Of a stretch of DNA of 64,000 bases, positions 26,515-36,467 are shown piece after piece. The stretch comes from Parerythrobacter aestuarii. Its GTDB lineage: Bacteria > Pseudomonadota > Alphaproteobacteria > Sphingomonadales > Sphingomonadaceae. Position 1 is the stretch's first letter. Every line of letters begins with the position of its first letter. Under the pieces are notes generated by a model. The model saw only the letters and a program-made list of their open reading frames with translations. It did no database searches and was not told where the DNA came from. A program made the position numbers and the translations under genes. The stretch spans positions 1,178,001 through 1,242,000 of the forward strand of contig NZ_JARBWD010000001.1 of the NCBI RefSeq assembly GCF_030140925.1, given 5' to 3'.

Positions 26515-26614
26515 GCGTTAACCCTCGGCTGGCGCGGCTCACCTGCCGCTTGCGGCAAGGGTACGACGCAAGAGCTTAAACGGCGTTAACGCGCAGTTCG
26601 TGGAATGACCGCAA

Positions 26615-26650
26615 TCAAAAGGGCGCGAGAACCAGAAGTTCCCGCGCCCC
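26615..26650 (-). terminator. Rho-independent terminator of hppA
   Basis: On the minus strand, GGGCGCGGGAAC pairs with GTTCTCGCGCCC (12 bp including one wobble) around a five-base loop, followed by TTTT. It lies about 33 bp after the hppA stop. Confidence 0.9.
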
Positions 26651-26681
26651 CTCTTGGTGTCGGTATTTCCCGATCAGGACA

Positions 26682-28808
26682 TCAATGACCACCCGCCAGC
26701 GCAGCGAGCATCAGCAGCGCCACGATGTTGGTGATCTTGATCATCGGGTTCACGGCCGGACCTGCGGTATCCTTGTAAGGATCGCCAACGGTATCGCCGG
26801 TCACGGCAGCGTGGTGGGCATCCGAACCCTTGCCGCCGTGGTTGCCGTCTTCGATGTACTTCTTGGCGTTGTCCCATGCGCCGCCACCGGCGGTCATGGA
26901 AAGGGCCACGAACAGGCCGCCGACGATGACGCCGAGCAGCAGTGCGCCGAGCGCAGCAAAGCCGTTGGCTTCACCGGCGACCCAGCTGATCACGAAGTAC
27001 ACCGCGACGGGCGCGAGAACCGGCAGCAACGAAGGAACGATCATCTCCTTGATCGCGGCCTTGGTCACGAGGTCCACCGTGCGGGCATAGTTGGGCTTGC
27101 TGGTGCCTGCCATGATGCCCTTGTCGTTGGCGAACTGCTCGCGCACGTCCTTGACGACGTCCCCGGCAGCACGACCAACCGCAGTCATGCCCATCGCACC
27201 GAACAGGTACGGCAGCAGCGCGCCGAGCAGCAGGCCGACGATGACATACGGGTTCTCGAGGCTGAACGAGACTTCACCATTGGTGAGGTCGCCGTCGAGC
27301 AGCGTCGGGAAGAACACCCGAAGGTCCGTCGTGTAGGCTGCGAACAGAACCAGCGCGGCGAGGCCGGCCGAACCGATAGCATAGCCCTTGGTCACGGCCT
27401 TGGTGGTGTTGCCAACCGCGTCGAGCAGGTCGGTCTTCTCACGCACACTGTCATCGAGACCGGCCATTTCGGCGATGCCGCCGGCGTTATCGGTCACTGG
27501 GCCATAGGCGTCGAGCGCAACGACCATGCCTGCCAGCGCCAGCATCGCGGTCGCGGCGTAGGCGATACCGATCAGGCCAGCGAGCTGATAAGCGATGATG
27601 ATGCCCGCGACGATGACGATGGTCGGCAGCGCGGTCGATTCAAGGCTGATGGCAAGACCCTGGATCACATTGGTGCCGTGACCCGTTTCCGAAGCCTTGG
27701 CGATCGAGCGGACCGGACGGTAACCTGTGCCGGTGTAGTACTCGGTGATCCAGATGATCAGGCCGGTGATGACGAGGCCGAGCAGCGAGCAGTAGAACAG
27801 CTCGCGGCCGTTGAAGCTGCTGTCGCCCACGGTCATCGTGGTCGCCATGCCGCCCAGCGCCACGTCGGTGGCAAACCAGATGGCCGGGATCGCCAGCACG
27901 GCGCTGACGAGGAAGCCCTTGTACATGGCACCCATCACATTCGTGCCGCCGCCGAGGCGGACGAAGTACGTGCCGATGATCGAAGTCACGATGCAAACAC
28001 CGCCGATCAGCAGCGGCAGGGCCATGAGGCCTTCGAGCTGCGGCGAGTTCGACATCAGCAGTGCGGTCAGCACCATGGTGGCACCGACGGTCACGACATA
28101 GGTTTCGAACAGGTCGGCAGCCATACCGGCGCAGTCGCCGACGTTGTCGCCAACGTTGTCGGCGATCACGGCCGGGTTGCGGGGATCATCTTCCGGGATA
28201 CCGGCTTCGACCTTGCCGACGAGGTCGGCACCGACGTCGGCAGCCTTGGTGAAGATACCGCCGCCGAGACGAGCAAAGATCGAGATCAGCGAAGCGCCGA
28301 AAGCGAGGGCCACGAGGCCGTCGACCACGGTCCGGTCCTCACCGCCTAGGCCGTATCCGCCGGGACCGGTAAGGTACCAGTAGAACACCGAGATGGCGAG
28401 CAGGGCTAGTCCGGCCACCAGCATGCCGGTGATGGCACCGGCGCGGAACGCCAGCGTGAGGCCGTTCTGCAGGCCCTTCTCGGCAGCAGCTGCAGTGCGG
28501 ACGTTGGAGCGAACCGAGATATTCATCCCGATGTAGCCTGCCACGCCCGAAAGCACGGCACCGATGACGAAGCCGACAGCCGATACCGGGCCAAGGAACA
28601 CGCCCACGAGGATGGCGACGACAACGCCTACCATGCCGATGGTGGTGTATTGGCGGTTGAGATAGGCCTGCGCACCCTCTTGGATGGCGCCGGCGATTTC
28701 CTGCATCTTTGCGTTGCCGGCATCTGCGCCGAGCACCTGGCGGCTGGTGACGAAGCCGTACACGACGGCAAGCAGTCCCAGACCGATCGCGATCACTACA
28801 AGATCCAC
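26682..28808 (-). CDS. hppA: membrane proton-translocating pyrophosphatase, K+-independent type
   Basis: A 708-residue polytopic membrane enzyme (about 16 helices) that couples pyrophosphate hydrolysis to proton pumping. Motifs are the PPi-binding region [11 protein letters not shown]…[29 protein letters not shown] and the second acidic site near [16 protein letters not shown]. In [10 protein letters not shown] the residue after the two threonines is lysine (K470). In this family lysine there marks K+-independent pumps and alanine K+-dependent ones. The start is GTG at 28808 with AGGGGG eight bases upstream. A hairpin sits in the 5' leader and a terminator follows the gene. Confidence 0.97.
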   Translation of the reverse strand: MDLVVIAIGLGLLAVVYGFVTSRQVLGADAGNAKMQEIAGAIQEGAQAYLNRQYTTIGMVGVVVAILVGVFLGPVSAVGFVIGAVLSGVAGYIGMNISVRSNVRTAAAAEKGLQNGLTLAFRAGAITGMLVAGLALLAISVFYWYLTGPGGYGLGGEDRTVVDGLVALAFGASLISIFARLGGGIFTKAADVGADLVGKVEAGIPEDDPRNPAVIADNVGDNVGDCAGMAADLFETYVVTVGATMVLTALLMSNSPQLEGLMALPLLIGGVCIVTSIIGTYFVRLGGGTNVMGAMYKGFLVSAVLAIPAIWFATDVALGGMATTMTVGDSSFNGRELFYCSLLGLVITGLIIWITEYYTGTGYRPVRSIAKASETGHGTNVIQGLAISLESTALPTIVIVAGIIIAYQLAGLIGIAYAATAMLALAGMVVALDAYGPVTDNAGGIAEMAGLDDSVREKTDLLDAVGNTTKAVTKGYAIGSAGLAALVLFAAYTTDLRVFFPTLLDGDLTNGEVSFSLENPYVIVGLLLGALLPYLFGAMGMTAVGRAAGDVVKDVREQFANDKGIMAGTSKPNYARTVDLVTKAAIKEMIVPSLLPVLAPVAVYFVISWVAGEANGFAALGALLLGVIVGGLFVALSMTAGGGAWDNAKKYIEDGNHGGKGSDAHHAAVTGDTVGDPYKDTAGPAVNPMIKITNIVALLMLAALAGGH

Positions 28809-28852
28809 GATGAGTTCCCCCTAAATTGTTTCATTCTTGCGTTTTAAGCCAA

Positions 28853-28874
28853 GGGCCCCGCGCGCACGGGGCCC
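28853..28874. repeat. GC-rich hairpin in the hppA leader region
   Basis: GGGCCCCG and CGGGGCCC are perfect inverted 8-mers around a six-base CGCGCA loop, 45 bp upstream of the hppA start. They could be a leader hairpin of hppA or a terminator-like barrier between the divergent units. Confidence 0.55.
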
Positions 28875-29028
28875 ATGTGGCACGCACCGCTAGAGGGCGA
28901 GGCGGCGTTAGGCAAGCCCTTCCGCCGTTCTTCCACCGGGGGTTCGGCAGCGTGCCGAAATGGGGCGGTGACTTGCTGAAAACCGCAGACTCTTGCCGGA
29001 TTCCATGGTTACAAGTAAGTTAAGACCC

Positions 29029-29223
29029 ATGCAGGTCGCGATAAAGAAGCTGTTCCTGGTGATGCCCTTCCTGTTCGGCATCGGATTTATTGCGCCCTTG
29101 ATCGCGCAGTTGATGGCAGTTTGGGGCTGGCAGGCCCCGTTTGGACTGGAGCGAATCGTGTTCGGGCTGCTGATCGGCGGAGCATGGGGGCTTTACGCTA
29201 CCATCCGGGGTCGCTGGATATGA
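29029..29223 (+). CDS. small two-helix membrane protein
   Basis: A 64-residue hydrophobic protein. It has two predicted membrane helices, about residues 8-26 (LFLVMPFLFGIGFIAPLIA) and 36-55 (LERIVFGLLIGGAWGLYATI), and ends RGRWI. The ATG at 29029 is chosen; an in-frame ATG at 29005 is possible. Its stop overlaps the start of the desaturase-type gene by four bases (ATGA), so it is coupled to that enzyme and may assist it. No family recognised. Confidence 0.72.
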   Translation: MQVAIKKLFLVMPFLFGIGFIAPLIAQLMAVWGWQAPFGLERIVFGLLIGGAWGLYATIRGRWI

Positions 29224-30200
29224 ACGATCGTGCCGACGTCACTGAAACACAGTTCGATTTCGATCTCGGACCGGCAGATGTCGCGACCGAAGCGGAAGAT
29301 CGTGCGATCCCTCTTGGTGAGGACGCGGGACTCGACAGATACGCCCGGGTCGAATTGCTCAAGGAAGAGCGCGAGATCGCCGCTCGCTTCCACGGGGGGC
29401 CGATGTGGGGCTATGTCGCGGCGGCGTTTGGTGGGTTCGCATTATGGGTGGCCCTGTTTCCGCTGACCATGTTCGGCGTAGTCCATCCGCTGATCACGCT
29501 GGCGGTTTCGACGTTCCTCACCACCGCCGGCTACGTCACCTGCCACGAGGCAATGCACGGCAATATCGCCCAGCGGGGGGACAAGAATTTCTGGATGAAC
29601 AAGTGGGTCGGTGAAGTCTCGCTGCTGCCAATCGCGGTTCCCTTCAGCATGGGCCGGATCACCCACCTCGAGCATCACAAGCATTGCAACGACCCGCTCA
29701 AGGATCCCGACTACACCGATGAAGCGCCGAACATGTTGGCCGCGTGGTACAAGACCTGGTGGAACCGCCAGCCACGCGTCGACGGGACGATTAACCGCTA
29801 CAAGACTGTGTGCGAGGAGCTTGATACCGAGGAGTCCCGGCTCGCTTTGAAGCAGACGCTTTTACTGCAGATGTTCTACCTTGCGACACTCTTCACCATG
29901 GCATGGAGCGGCTATGCCATCGCTGCCGCAGTGTGCTGGTGGCTGCCGCGCCAACTCGGGCTGAGCTGGATCCGCTTCTTCCTCAGCTGGGCCCCGCACC
30001 ACCCGCGCGAAGGGCATACGGGCCGCTATGACCAGGCCTATATCTTCAAGAGCAAGGTCGGCCACTTCTGGTCGATGTGCATGGAAACCCACCTGATCCA
30101 CCACCTCTATCCGGGCATACCGAACCACCGGACGCGGCAGGCCTATTTCGCGCTCAAGCCGATTTTGGAGAAGCGCGGGGTCGACTGTTCGGCGCTTTAG
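29220..30200 (+). CDS. membrane fatty-acid-desaturase-family protein, carotenoid hydroxylase-like
   Basis: A 326-residue di-iron membrane enzyme. Three histidine boxes are visible: HEAMH (109-113), HLEHH (149-153) and HLIHH (291-295). Hydrophobic segments lie at 65-105 and 213-243. The second-box context HLEHHKHCNDPLKDPD resembles the CrtR-type beta-carotene hydroxylases; CrtW-type ketolases are the next best fit. In a pigmented sphingomonad, ring hydroxylation of beta-carotene is the likely job, but this is inference. The N-terminal 55 residues are acidic and soluble. It follows the small membrane gene and meets thiL tail to tail with a 4-bp overlap. Confidence 0.8.
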   Translation: MNDRADVTETQFDFDLGPADVATEAEDRAIPLGEDAGLDRYARVELLKEEREIAARFHGGPMWGYVAAAFGGFALWVALFPLTMFGVVHPLITLAVSTFLTTAGYVTCHEAMHGNIAQRGDKNFWMNKWVGEVSLLPIAVPFSMGRITHLEHHKHCNDPLKDPDYTDEAPNMLAAWYKTWWNRQPRVDGTINRYKTVCEELDTEESRLALKQTLLLQMFYLATLFTMAWSGYAIAAAVCWWLPRQLGLSWIRFFLSWAPHHPREGHTGRYDQAYIFKSKVGHFWSMCMETHLIHHLYPGIPNHRTRQAYFALKPILEKRGVDCSAL

Positions 30201-31069
30201 TGCCGGTAGCCGAGTCCTTCGGTATCCCAGATCGCCAGCCCGTCCAGCAACAGCGGCGGTTCGCCTTCCTCGACCGTACCTATGGGGGTAGCCTTGACCG
30301 GCAACTCGGCGGAGGGCGGGGCGGTGAAGAGGAGCTGGTAGTCGTCGCCCCAGCGCAGGGCTTCGGCGCGGCGGTCTTCGGGGGCGGCGAGGGGGATGTC
30401 TTCGCTCGCCATCGCAAGGGTCACGCCGCTGGCGGTGGCGAGGCGCCAGGCGTCGAGCAGGACGCCGTCCGACACGTCCATCATCGCGCTGACATGGGGG
30501 GCGAGCGCGGCTCCTGCGGCGAGTAGCGGCTGCGGGCGGCGGAAGGCGAGGCTGTCGGCTTCCGAGCCGGTCTGCAACGCTTCGAACCCCATCATCGCCC
30601 CGCCGACCGGGCCGGTGATGTAGAGCAGGTCTCCAGGCCGCGCTCCGTCGCGCCCCGGCACTGGCGAGAATGTCGCCTTGCCAAGCGCGGTCAGGCCGAG
30701 CGCGCGCGGGCCACCGCTTTCGCCGACGGTATCGCCGCCGAGGAGCGGGACGTCGAAGGCATCGAGTGCTTCCTTGAGGCCGGCGAGGAAGCGGTCGCTG
30801 TCGCTGCCCATCATCTGGCCCAGGATCACCCCGATCGGCAACGCGCCCTTCGCGGCAAGGTCGGACAGGTTCACCGCCACCAGCTTCCACGCCACGTCGG
30901 CCATGTCCTGGCCTTTCAGCCAGTGCATCCCTTCGACCATCATGTCGTGCGTGACGACCAGCTCTTGCCCGCCGATAGTGAGCACCGCCGCATCGTCATT
31001 GAGGCCACGCGCTGCCGGGTCCGTCGCCAGTGCGCGGAGCTGTGCGATAAGGTCGAGCTCGCCGCTCAC
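30197..31069 (-). CDS. thiL: thiamine-monophosphate kinase
   Basis: A 290-residue ThiL, which phosphorylates thiamine monophosphate to the diphosphate with ATP. Landmarks are GLNDDAAVL, VTHDMMVEGMHW, LVAVNLSDLAAKGALP, LLGGDTV and MMDVSDGVLLDA, in the usual order. Its ATG overlaps the nusB stop (ATGA). NusB–ThiL coupling is common in alphaproteobacteria. Confidence 0.96.
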   Translation of the reverse strand: MSGELDLIAQLRALATDPAARGLNDDAAVLTIGGQELVVTHDMMVEGMHWLKGQDMADVAWKLVAVNLSDLAAKGALPIGVILGQMMGSDSDRFLAGLKEALDAFDVPLLGGDTVGESGGPRALGLTALGKATFSPVPGRDGARPGDLLYITGPVGGAMMGFEALQTGSEADSLAFRRPQPLLAAGAALAPHVSAMMDVSDGVLLDAWRLATASGVTLAMASEDIPLAAPEDRRAEALRWGDDYQLLFTAPPSAELPVKATPIGTVEEGEPPLLLDGLAIWDTEGLGYRH

Positions 31070-31512
31070 CTTACCTCTTTGGCGATCGCATCCAGCACGC
31101 CGTTGACGAACTTGGCTTCGCGGTCGTCGAAGAAGGCCTTGGCGACATCGACATATTCGCTGATCGCAGTGCCGACCGGCACATCGGCGCGGGCCAGCAG
31201 TTCGTAGGTGCCGGCGCGCAGCACCTGCACCATGGTCTTGTCGAGCCGGGCGATTGTCCAGCCTTCCGCCAGCTTGGCGGTGATCAGCGCGTCGATTTCA
31301 TCGGTTCGCGCATCTACGCCAGTTACCACGTCGTCGAAGAAGTCGACTTCGGCTTCGGCATAGTGCTCGCCTTCCTCGATCTCGCGACCCAGCCGGTGCT
31401 GGTGGAACTCGTTGAGGAGACGGGCGAGCGGCGTGCCTTCCATATGCTTCTGGTACAGCGCCTGCACCGCGGCGAGGCGAGCGGCAGAGCGGGATTGGGA
31501 GCGTTGATTCAT
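31066..31512 (-). CDS. nusB: transcription antitermination factor NusB
   Basis: A 148-residue all-helical RNA-binding protein that acts with NusE in rRNA antitermination. Recognisable segments are SAARLAAVQALYQ at the start, RLDKTMVQVLRAGTYELL and VPVGTAISEYVDVAKAFFDDREAKFVNGVLD near the end. It starts inside the hisD stop (TAATG) and overlaps thiL by 4 bp. Confidence 0.95.
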   Translation of the reverse strand: MNQRSQSRSAARLAAVQALYQKHMEGTPLARLLNEFHQHRLGREIEEGEHYAEAEVDFFDDVVTGVDARTDEIDALITAKLAEGWTIARLDKTMVQVLRAGTYELLARADVPVGTAISEYVDVAKAFFDDREAKFVNGVLDAIAKEVR

Positions 31513-32804
31513 TACTTGAGTCGCAATTCTATCGAGGCAGCGTGGGCCGGGAGCCCTTCGGCATGCGCCAGCTTCACCGCGGCAGGCCCGATTGCATCGA
31601 GCCCTGCCTTGTCGAGGGAGATGAAGCTGGTGCGCTTCATGAAGTCGAGCACCGAGAGCCCGCTGGCAAAGCGCGCGCGGCGACCGGTCGGGAGCACGTG
31701 GTTGGGCCCGGCAACGTAGTCACCGACGGCTTCGGGCACCATCCGCCCTAGGAACACGCTGCCGGCATGACGTAAGCCGGCCATCAGCGTTTCGGGATCG
31801 TCCACCGCCAGCTCAACATGCTCGGCGGCAAGGCGATTGGCGAGCGGGATGGCCTGTTCGAGGCTCTCGACCACGATCATGGCGCCATGCGCGTCCCAAC
31901 TGGCGCGAGCGGTTTTCTGCGTTGCCAGCATCGAACACTGGACATCGATCCGGTCTTCGACCTGCTCGGCAAAGGCAGCATCGTCAGTGATCAGGATCGA
32001 CTGGCTGGTCGGGTCATGCTCGGCCTGGCTCAGCAAGTCGGCGGCAATCCAGTCGGGATCGTTCTTGCCATCGGCGATGACGAGGATTTCGCTCGGCCCG
32101 GCAACCATGTCGATCCCGACAACGCCATAGAGCTGGCGCTTGGCCTCTGCGACCCAGGCATTGCCGGGGCCGGTGATCACGTCCACCCGCTCGATCCGCC
32201 CGGTGCCATAGGCGAGCGCGGCGATGGCCTGCGCGCCCCCGACGCGCCAGATCTCGTCCACACCGGCGATGTGCGCGGCTGCCAGAACCAGCGGGTTGGT
32301 CTCGCCATTCGGGGTCGGGGTAACGATCGCCAGCCGCTCGACGCCGGCGACCTTGGCGGGAATCGCGTTCATCAGCAGCGAGGAGGGATAGGCTGCGCGA
32401 CCACCCGGAACATAGAGCCCGGCGGCATCGACCGGAAGCCACTTGGCCCCCAGCCTTATGCCAGCTTCGTCGGTATAGTCGCGATCCTGCGGCAACTGCG
32501 CTTCGTGATAGGCCCCGATGCGGGCAGCCGCGAGTTCGAGCGCATCGCGCAGCTCGGCGTCGAGCGCGTCATAGGCTGCCTTGCAGGTCTCCGGCGCGAT
32601 ACGCCACCCACTCTCGTCCTCGCCCAGCGCATGCTTGTCGAAGCGCATGGTGTAGTCGACCAGCGCGGCATCGCCCTGCGCCTTCACCCGGGCGAGGATG
32701 TCGTACACATCACGACCGACATCCTGCGCGCTTTCGCGGCGAGCCTCGACCAGGCGCGTGAAGCGCTCTTCGAAATCGGTGTCAGTGGTGGAAAGGCGCT
32801 GCAT
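31512..32804 (-). CDS. hisD: histidinol dehydrogenase
   Basis: A 430-residue zinc enzyme that oxidises L-histidinol to histidine with NAD+. Family features are YVPGGRAAYPSS, IWRVGGAQAIAALAYGT, VDVITGPGNAWVAEAKRQL, DMVAGPSEILVIAD and the C-terminal AGPNHVLPT. It overlaps hisG upstream (TGATG) and nusB downstream. Confidence 0.97.
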   Translation of the reverse strand: MQRLSTTDTDFEERFTRLVEARRESAQDVGRDVYDILARVKAQGDAALVDYTMRFDKHALGEDESGWRIAPETCKAAYDALDAELRDALELAAARIGAYHEAQLPQDRDYTDEAGIRLGAKWLPVDAAGLYVPGGRAAYPSSLLMNAIPAKVAGVERLAIVTPTPNGETNPLVLAAAHIAGVDEIWRVGGAQAIAALAYGTGRIERVDVITGPGNAWVAEAKRQLYGVVGIDMVAGPSEILVIADGKNDPDWIAADLLSQAEHDPTSQSILITDDAAFAEQVEDRIDVQCSMLATQKTARASWDAHGAMIVVESLEQAIPLANRLAAEHVELAVDDPETLMAGLRHAGSVFLGRMVPEAVGDYVAGPNHVLPTGRRARFASGLSVLDFMKRTSFISLDKAGLDAIGPAAVKLAHAEGLPAHAASIELRLK

Positions 32805-33493
32805 CAGGCCGCGCTCTTCTCGGCGCTACCGCTTGCGCTGCTTGAGCGCGATTCGGCGTCTTCGCGAAATGCTTCCACGAGAGCCGCAACGCGCGGATCG
32901 GTCTTCAGTGCCGCGCGATTGACGATCAGCCGCGCGGAAATGTCGAGGATGCGCGAAGTTTCGACCAGGCCGTTGTCCTTGAGCGTCTGCCCGGTCGAGA
33001 CTAGGTCCACGATCCGGCCCGCGAGGCCCAGCGACGGCGCAAGCTCCATCGCCCCGTTGAGCTTCACGCATTCGGCCTGGATGCCCATGGCTTCGAAATG
33101 GCGGCGGGTCAGGTTGGGATATTTGGTCGCGACGCGCAGGTGGCTCGCGCTGCGGACCTCGCCCGCGCCATCGGCCGGTTCGGCGACAGCGAGGTGGCAG
33201 TGCCCGATATCGAGATCGACCGGCGCGTAGAGATCCGAATAGTCGAATTCCTCGATCACGTCGGAGCCGACAATGCCCAGCTGCGCTGCACCATGGGCGA
33301 CGAAGGTGGCAACATCGAAGGCTCGCACCCGGATCAGGCGCATGTCTTCCCGCGTGGTGGCAAAGCTGAGCGCGCGATTGGCCTTGTCGTGGAACCCGTC
33401 CTCGGGCACGACGCCGGCACGCGCCATCACCGGAAGGGCTTCTTCCAGGATACGGCCTTTGGGCACGGCGAAAGTGAGCGAGCTTTGCGGCAT
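32804..33493 (-). CDS. hisG: ATP phosphoribosyltransferase, short form
   Basis: A 229-residue HisG, first enzyme of histidine synthesis. Markers are [40 protein letters not shown] and the PRPP loop [14 protein letters not shown]. The length and lack of a C-terminal regulatory domain show the short form, which in other bacteria needs the partner HisZ. hisZ is not in the window. The ATG at 33493 fits the family start; the frame stays open to 33829 antisense to the next gene. Confidence 0.95.
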   Translation of the reverse strand: MPQSSLTFAVPKGRILEEALPVMARAGVVPEDGFHDKANRALSFATTREDMRLIRVRAFDVATFVAHGAAQLGIVGSDVIEEFDYSDLYAPVDLDIGHCHLAVAEPADGAGEVRSASHLRVATKYPNLTRRHFEAMGIQAECVKLNGAMELAPSLGLAGRIVDLVSTGQTLKDNGLVETSRILDISARLIVNRAALKTDPRVAALVEAFREDAESRSSSASGSAEKSAA

Positions 33494-33548
33494 GGCGCGC
33501 CAGATAGGCAGCAAGCGGCCAAAGGGCAATTGGAAAGGGGCAGGAACG

Positions 33549-34616
33549 ATGGCGGAATCGGGCGCGGTCATGGACATCAAGTCGGTTCCGGAGGCTATCG
33601 AATGGCAGGCGCGCCACGCTGAAGAGGGCGGCGCGCCCGGCACGGCGCGGGTCATTCGCGGGCTGCTCGCGCTGGAAGACAGCCAGGCCGCAACCGCGCG
33701 GCGGATCTTCGGCTGGCAGGGGCTGACCCTGAAGGACGCCATGCCGCTGCGCATCAATGGCGGGCTGCACAATCTGGTACTGACGGGTGAAGATACTCGG
33801 CTGGGTGCGGTGTATGCAGCGCTGACCACCGACCAGGCGGCGGTCGATGCGCTGGTGCGGGAACTCGTTGAAACCTACGATGCGTTGCTGCTGCCGTGGC
33901 TCGACGGGCCTCCGCAGACCAATGAAGCGGGACGTTCGGCCAGCCTGATGGCCGGGTTGCTGTGGTTGGCCGAGCGAGTGCCTTCGAGGTTCGAGATGCT
34001 CGAACTGGGATCAAGTGCCGGTATCAACACCATGATGGAGCGCTATTTCTTCGACCTAGGCGGTGTGAAGGTCGGGCCTGAGACCAGCCCGATGTGGATC
34101 GTGCCGGAATGGAAAGGCAATGCTCCGCCGGCCACGTCACCGCAGATTGTCGCCATCCGAGGCTGCGATATCGCCCCGGTCGATCTCAGCGATCCGGAGG
34201 CGGCCGTCCGGCTCAAGAGTTACGTCTGGCCCGAGGCGATCGCCCGAATGGGGCGGATCGATGCAGCGGTAGAACTGGCGAGCGAGACCCCGCCCGATGT
34301 CGTCAAGATGGATGCCGCGGGTTTCGTCGCTGAAGCGCTGGCGCGTCCGCAGGACGAAGGCGTCACCCGCGTCCTGTTCCATTCCATCGTCTGGCAATAT
34401 ATCCCTGACGACCAGCAGCAGGCGATCCGCGACGCGATGCGTGCAGCGGCGGAATCTGCAACCGAGGACGAGCCGCTGGCATGGGTCAGCCTCGAAACCA
34501 ACCGCAAGACCTTCCGCCACGAGCTGCATGTCACCTATTGGCCTGGCGGGGAGGAGCCTGCGCTGCTCGCCTGCGCTCATCCGCACGGCGCATGGGTGGA
34601 GTGGCTCTACGACTAG
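33549..34616 (+). CDS. DUF2332 family protein
   Basis: A 355-residue soluble protein of the DUF2332 family. Landmarks are the core [22 protein letters not shown], which resembles a SAM-binding glycine region, and [14 protein letters not shown]. It may be a methyltransferase-like protein, but the function is not established. The ATG at 33549 has AGGAA just upstream. It is divergent from hisG with a 55-bp gap. A dispersed inverted repeat follows it. Confidence 0.78.
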   Translation: MAESGAVMDIKSVPEAIEWQARHAEEGGAPGTARVIRGLLALEDSQAATARRIFGWQGLTLKDAMPLRINGGLHNLVLTGEDTRLGAVYAALTTDQAAVDALVRELVETYDALLLPWLDGPPQTNEAGRSASLMAGLLWLAERVPSRFEMLELGSSAGINTMMERYFFDLGGVKVGPETSPMWIVPEWKGNAPPATSPQIVAIRGCDIAPVDLSDPEAAVRLKSYVWPEAIARMGRIDAAVELASETPPDVVKMDAAGFVAEALARPQDEGVTRVLFHSIVWQYIPDDQQQAIRDAMRAAAESATEDEPLAWVSLETNRKTFRHELHVTYWPGGEEPALLACAHPHGAWVEWLYD

Positions 34617-34642
34617 CCCGGCGAGAATTCCTGATCCGGCAT

Positions 34643-34727
34643 CCGTTCGGGCTGAGCTTGTCGATGTCCGGCCTCGGCACTGGCGCACTCATGGTGGCTG
34701 CCCTTCGACAGGCTCAGGGCGAACGGG
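34643..34727. repeat. pair of inverted sphingomonad-type dispersed repeats
   Basis: The left copy CCGTTCGGGCTGAGCTTGTC starts at 34643. An inverted copy, CTTCGACAGGCTCAGGGCG and onward, ends at 34727. This is the widespread GTTCG…GAGCTTGTCGA family, here as an imperfect 22-bp stem with a loop of about 36 nt. It lies between two convergent genes and may end transcription from both sides. The right copy supplies the last codons of the epoxide-hydrolase-like gene. Confidence 0.85.
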
Positions 34728-35631
34728 GATTGGTTGAGTTGGCGAGGAACCCTTCCATCGCCGCATTGACCTGCGCGGGTGCCTGCCATGTCAGGAAATG
34801 CCCGCAGTCGGGGATGGTCACCAGCGTCAATTTCTCGACCCATTCGTCGAGCCCCTCAATATTGCCGGGGGTCAGCGCGTGGTCGTCGAGCGCCCACACC
34901 ACCAGCGTGGGGATGGTCAGCACCGGCACGCGCGGCAGCTTCGCGTCGGGCGGGATTTCCAGCGGGGCATCGGCAGGCGGGACCGCCATCGGCGTGGCGC
35001 GGTACCAATTGAGCATGGCGATGGCGGCCGCTCCGTCGGACCAGTCGGCGAGGACAGCGGCGTGCTCTTCGGGATCATCCTCGGGCAGTGCGCCGGTGGC
35101 ATTGCCGGTCCCGCCGATCAGCGCGATCAGGCCTTTCTCGCGGATTTCGTCGTCGCGCGAAGTGTCACGATAGACGCGCATATATTGCCCGGCCGCGCGC
35201 TGGACCGGATCGGTGTAGAGCAACTTCGCATAGATCACCGGATGCGCCGCATTGCACAGGATCGCGCGCTCGACGCGTTCACTTTGCCCGCGCATCGCGA
35301 CCGCCCATGCCAGCGCGCCGCCCCAGTCGTGCCCGACGATGGTGAAGCGTTCGATCCCCAGTGCGTCGGCCAGCAGGAAGACATCGCCGACCAGCTCCGA
35401 AGGCTTGTAGTTCTCTGCCCCCTCGGGCTTGGACGAACCACGATAGCCGCGCTGGTCGGGTGCGATGCAGCGATAGCGGTCACGGAAATATGCGACCTGG
35501 TGCCGCCATGTGCGGTGGCTTTCGGGAAAGCCGTGGAGGAAGATCAGGACCGGCGCATCGCGCGGGCCCCCGAGCGGACCGGTGTCCACCACATCCAGCT
35601 CGATCCCGTTGGCGAGCTTGACCCGTTTCAC
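34714..35631 (-). CDS. alpha/beta hydrolase, epoxide-hydrolase/dehalogenase type
   Basis: A 305-residue hydrolase with HGFPESHRTW (oxyanion region, residues 33-42), an aspartate nucleophile D102 in VGHDWGG, and the catalytic histidine in DCGHFLTWQAP. This arrangement is typical of soluble epoxide hydrolases and haloalkane dehalogenases. Its last four residues and stop codon lie in a dispersed repeat, so the C-terminus was altered by the repeat. The ATG overlaps the stop of the SDR gene (ATGA). Confidence 0.88.
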   Translation of the reverse strand: MKRVKLANGIELDVVDTGPLGGPRDAPVLIFLHGFPESHRTWRHQVAYFRDRYRCIAPDQRGYRGSSKPEGAENYKPSELVGDVFLLADALGIERFTIVGHDWGGALAWAVAMRGQSERVERAILCNAAHPVIYAKLLYTDPVQRAAGQYMRVYRDTSRDDEIREKGLIALIGGTGNATGALPEDDPEEHAAVLADWSDGAAAIAMLNWYRATPMAVPPADAPLEIPPDAKLPRVPVLTIPTLVVWALDDHALTPGNIEGLDEWVEKLTLVTIPDCGHFLTWQAPAQVNAAMEGFLANSTNPRSP

Positions 35632-36443
35632 CCCTCGGCTTCCATCTTGTCCATGTATCCGCTGGCGACCATCGCCGCGACCTGGTCGAGCAGCGCTTCG
35701 GGCGTGCGACGCATCTCGCCCATCGCCTGCTCGGCGCCTTCGGCCACGATGATCTCGCGCTCGCCCGCCGCCATCGCGTCGAGCATGGTCTTGGCCGCAT
35801 CATCGGGCGCAATACCGTTGTCGATCACGCTGTCGCTGCGGCCGCGCTTGCTGCCATCGGCATTGAGCGCATTGCGGCTGACATTGGTCGCGATCGAGCC
35901 GGGATAGATCGCATGGACCTGCACCCCGTCGATGGAGAGCTCTGCCCGCAGCGCATCGGCATAGCCCGCGAGGCCGAACTTGGCAGCAGAATAGGCGGTG
36001 CGCATCGGCACCCCGACCTTTCCGGCGATGGAGCTGATGAAGGCCAGGTGTCCCGATCCACGCCCGGCCATATGCGGCAACAGCGCCTGCGTGGCGGCGA
36101 TCTGGGCGACAAGGTCGATTGCGATAATGTCGCGATAGACCTGCATCGCGGTCTTCGTTGCGCGGCTGCGCTGTGAAACGCCTGCGTTGGCGACGAAGCC
36201 GTCCACGCCGCCCGACCATTCGATGGCCCTGGCGGTCGCGGCATGCATGGCATCCTCGTCGCGCACGTCGAACGGCAGGATCAACGCGTCGGTCGCGATA
36301 CCTTCCGCGACTTCCGCCAGCCGCGCTTCATCGCGGCCCGACAGGATCACCCGCGATCCGCGCGCGCCCAGTTCCTTCGCCAGCGCCGCCCCGATGCCGC
36401 TCGATGCGCCGGTGATCCACCAGCATTGTCCTTGGTAGCTCAT
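35628..36443 (-). CDS. short-chain dehydrogenase/reductase
   Basis: A 271-residue classical SDR. The cofactor loop TGASSGIG is at residues 11-18, NAG at 86-88, a catalytic serine in FISSIAG (about 138), and Y151-xxx-K155 in YSAAK. R38 after the second strand (SGRD) suggests NADP(H). The substrate is unknown. It overlaps the hydrolase gene downstream and lies 24 bp from pirin. Confidence 0.92.
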   Translation of the reverse strand: MSYQGQCWWITGASSGIGAALAKELGARGSRVILSGRDEARLAEVAEGIATDALILPFDVRDEDAMHAATARAIEWSGGVDGFVANAGVSQRSRATKTAMQVYRDIIAIDLVAQIAATQALLPHMAGRGSGHLAFISSIAGKVGVPMRTAYSAAKFGLAGYADALRAELSIDGVQVHAIYPGSIATNVSRNALNADGSKRGRSDSVIDNGIAPDDAAKTMLDAMAAGEREIIVAEGAEQAMGEMRRTPEALLDQVAAMVASGYMDKMEAEG

Positions 36444-36467
36444 GTCCTCTCCTCGTGTTCGTGAATT

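Noticed and set aside
26685-28349. A 554-residue frame opposite hppA
   Set aside because: Shadow of a highly conserved pump gene.
33496-33829. N-terminal extension of hisG
   Set aside because: The family start is at 33493, and the extension is antisense to the DUF2332 gene.
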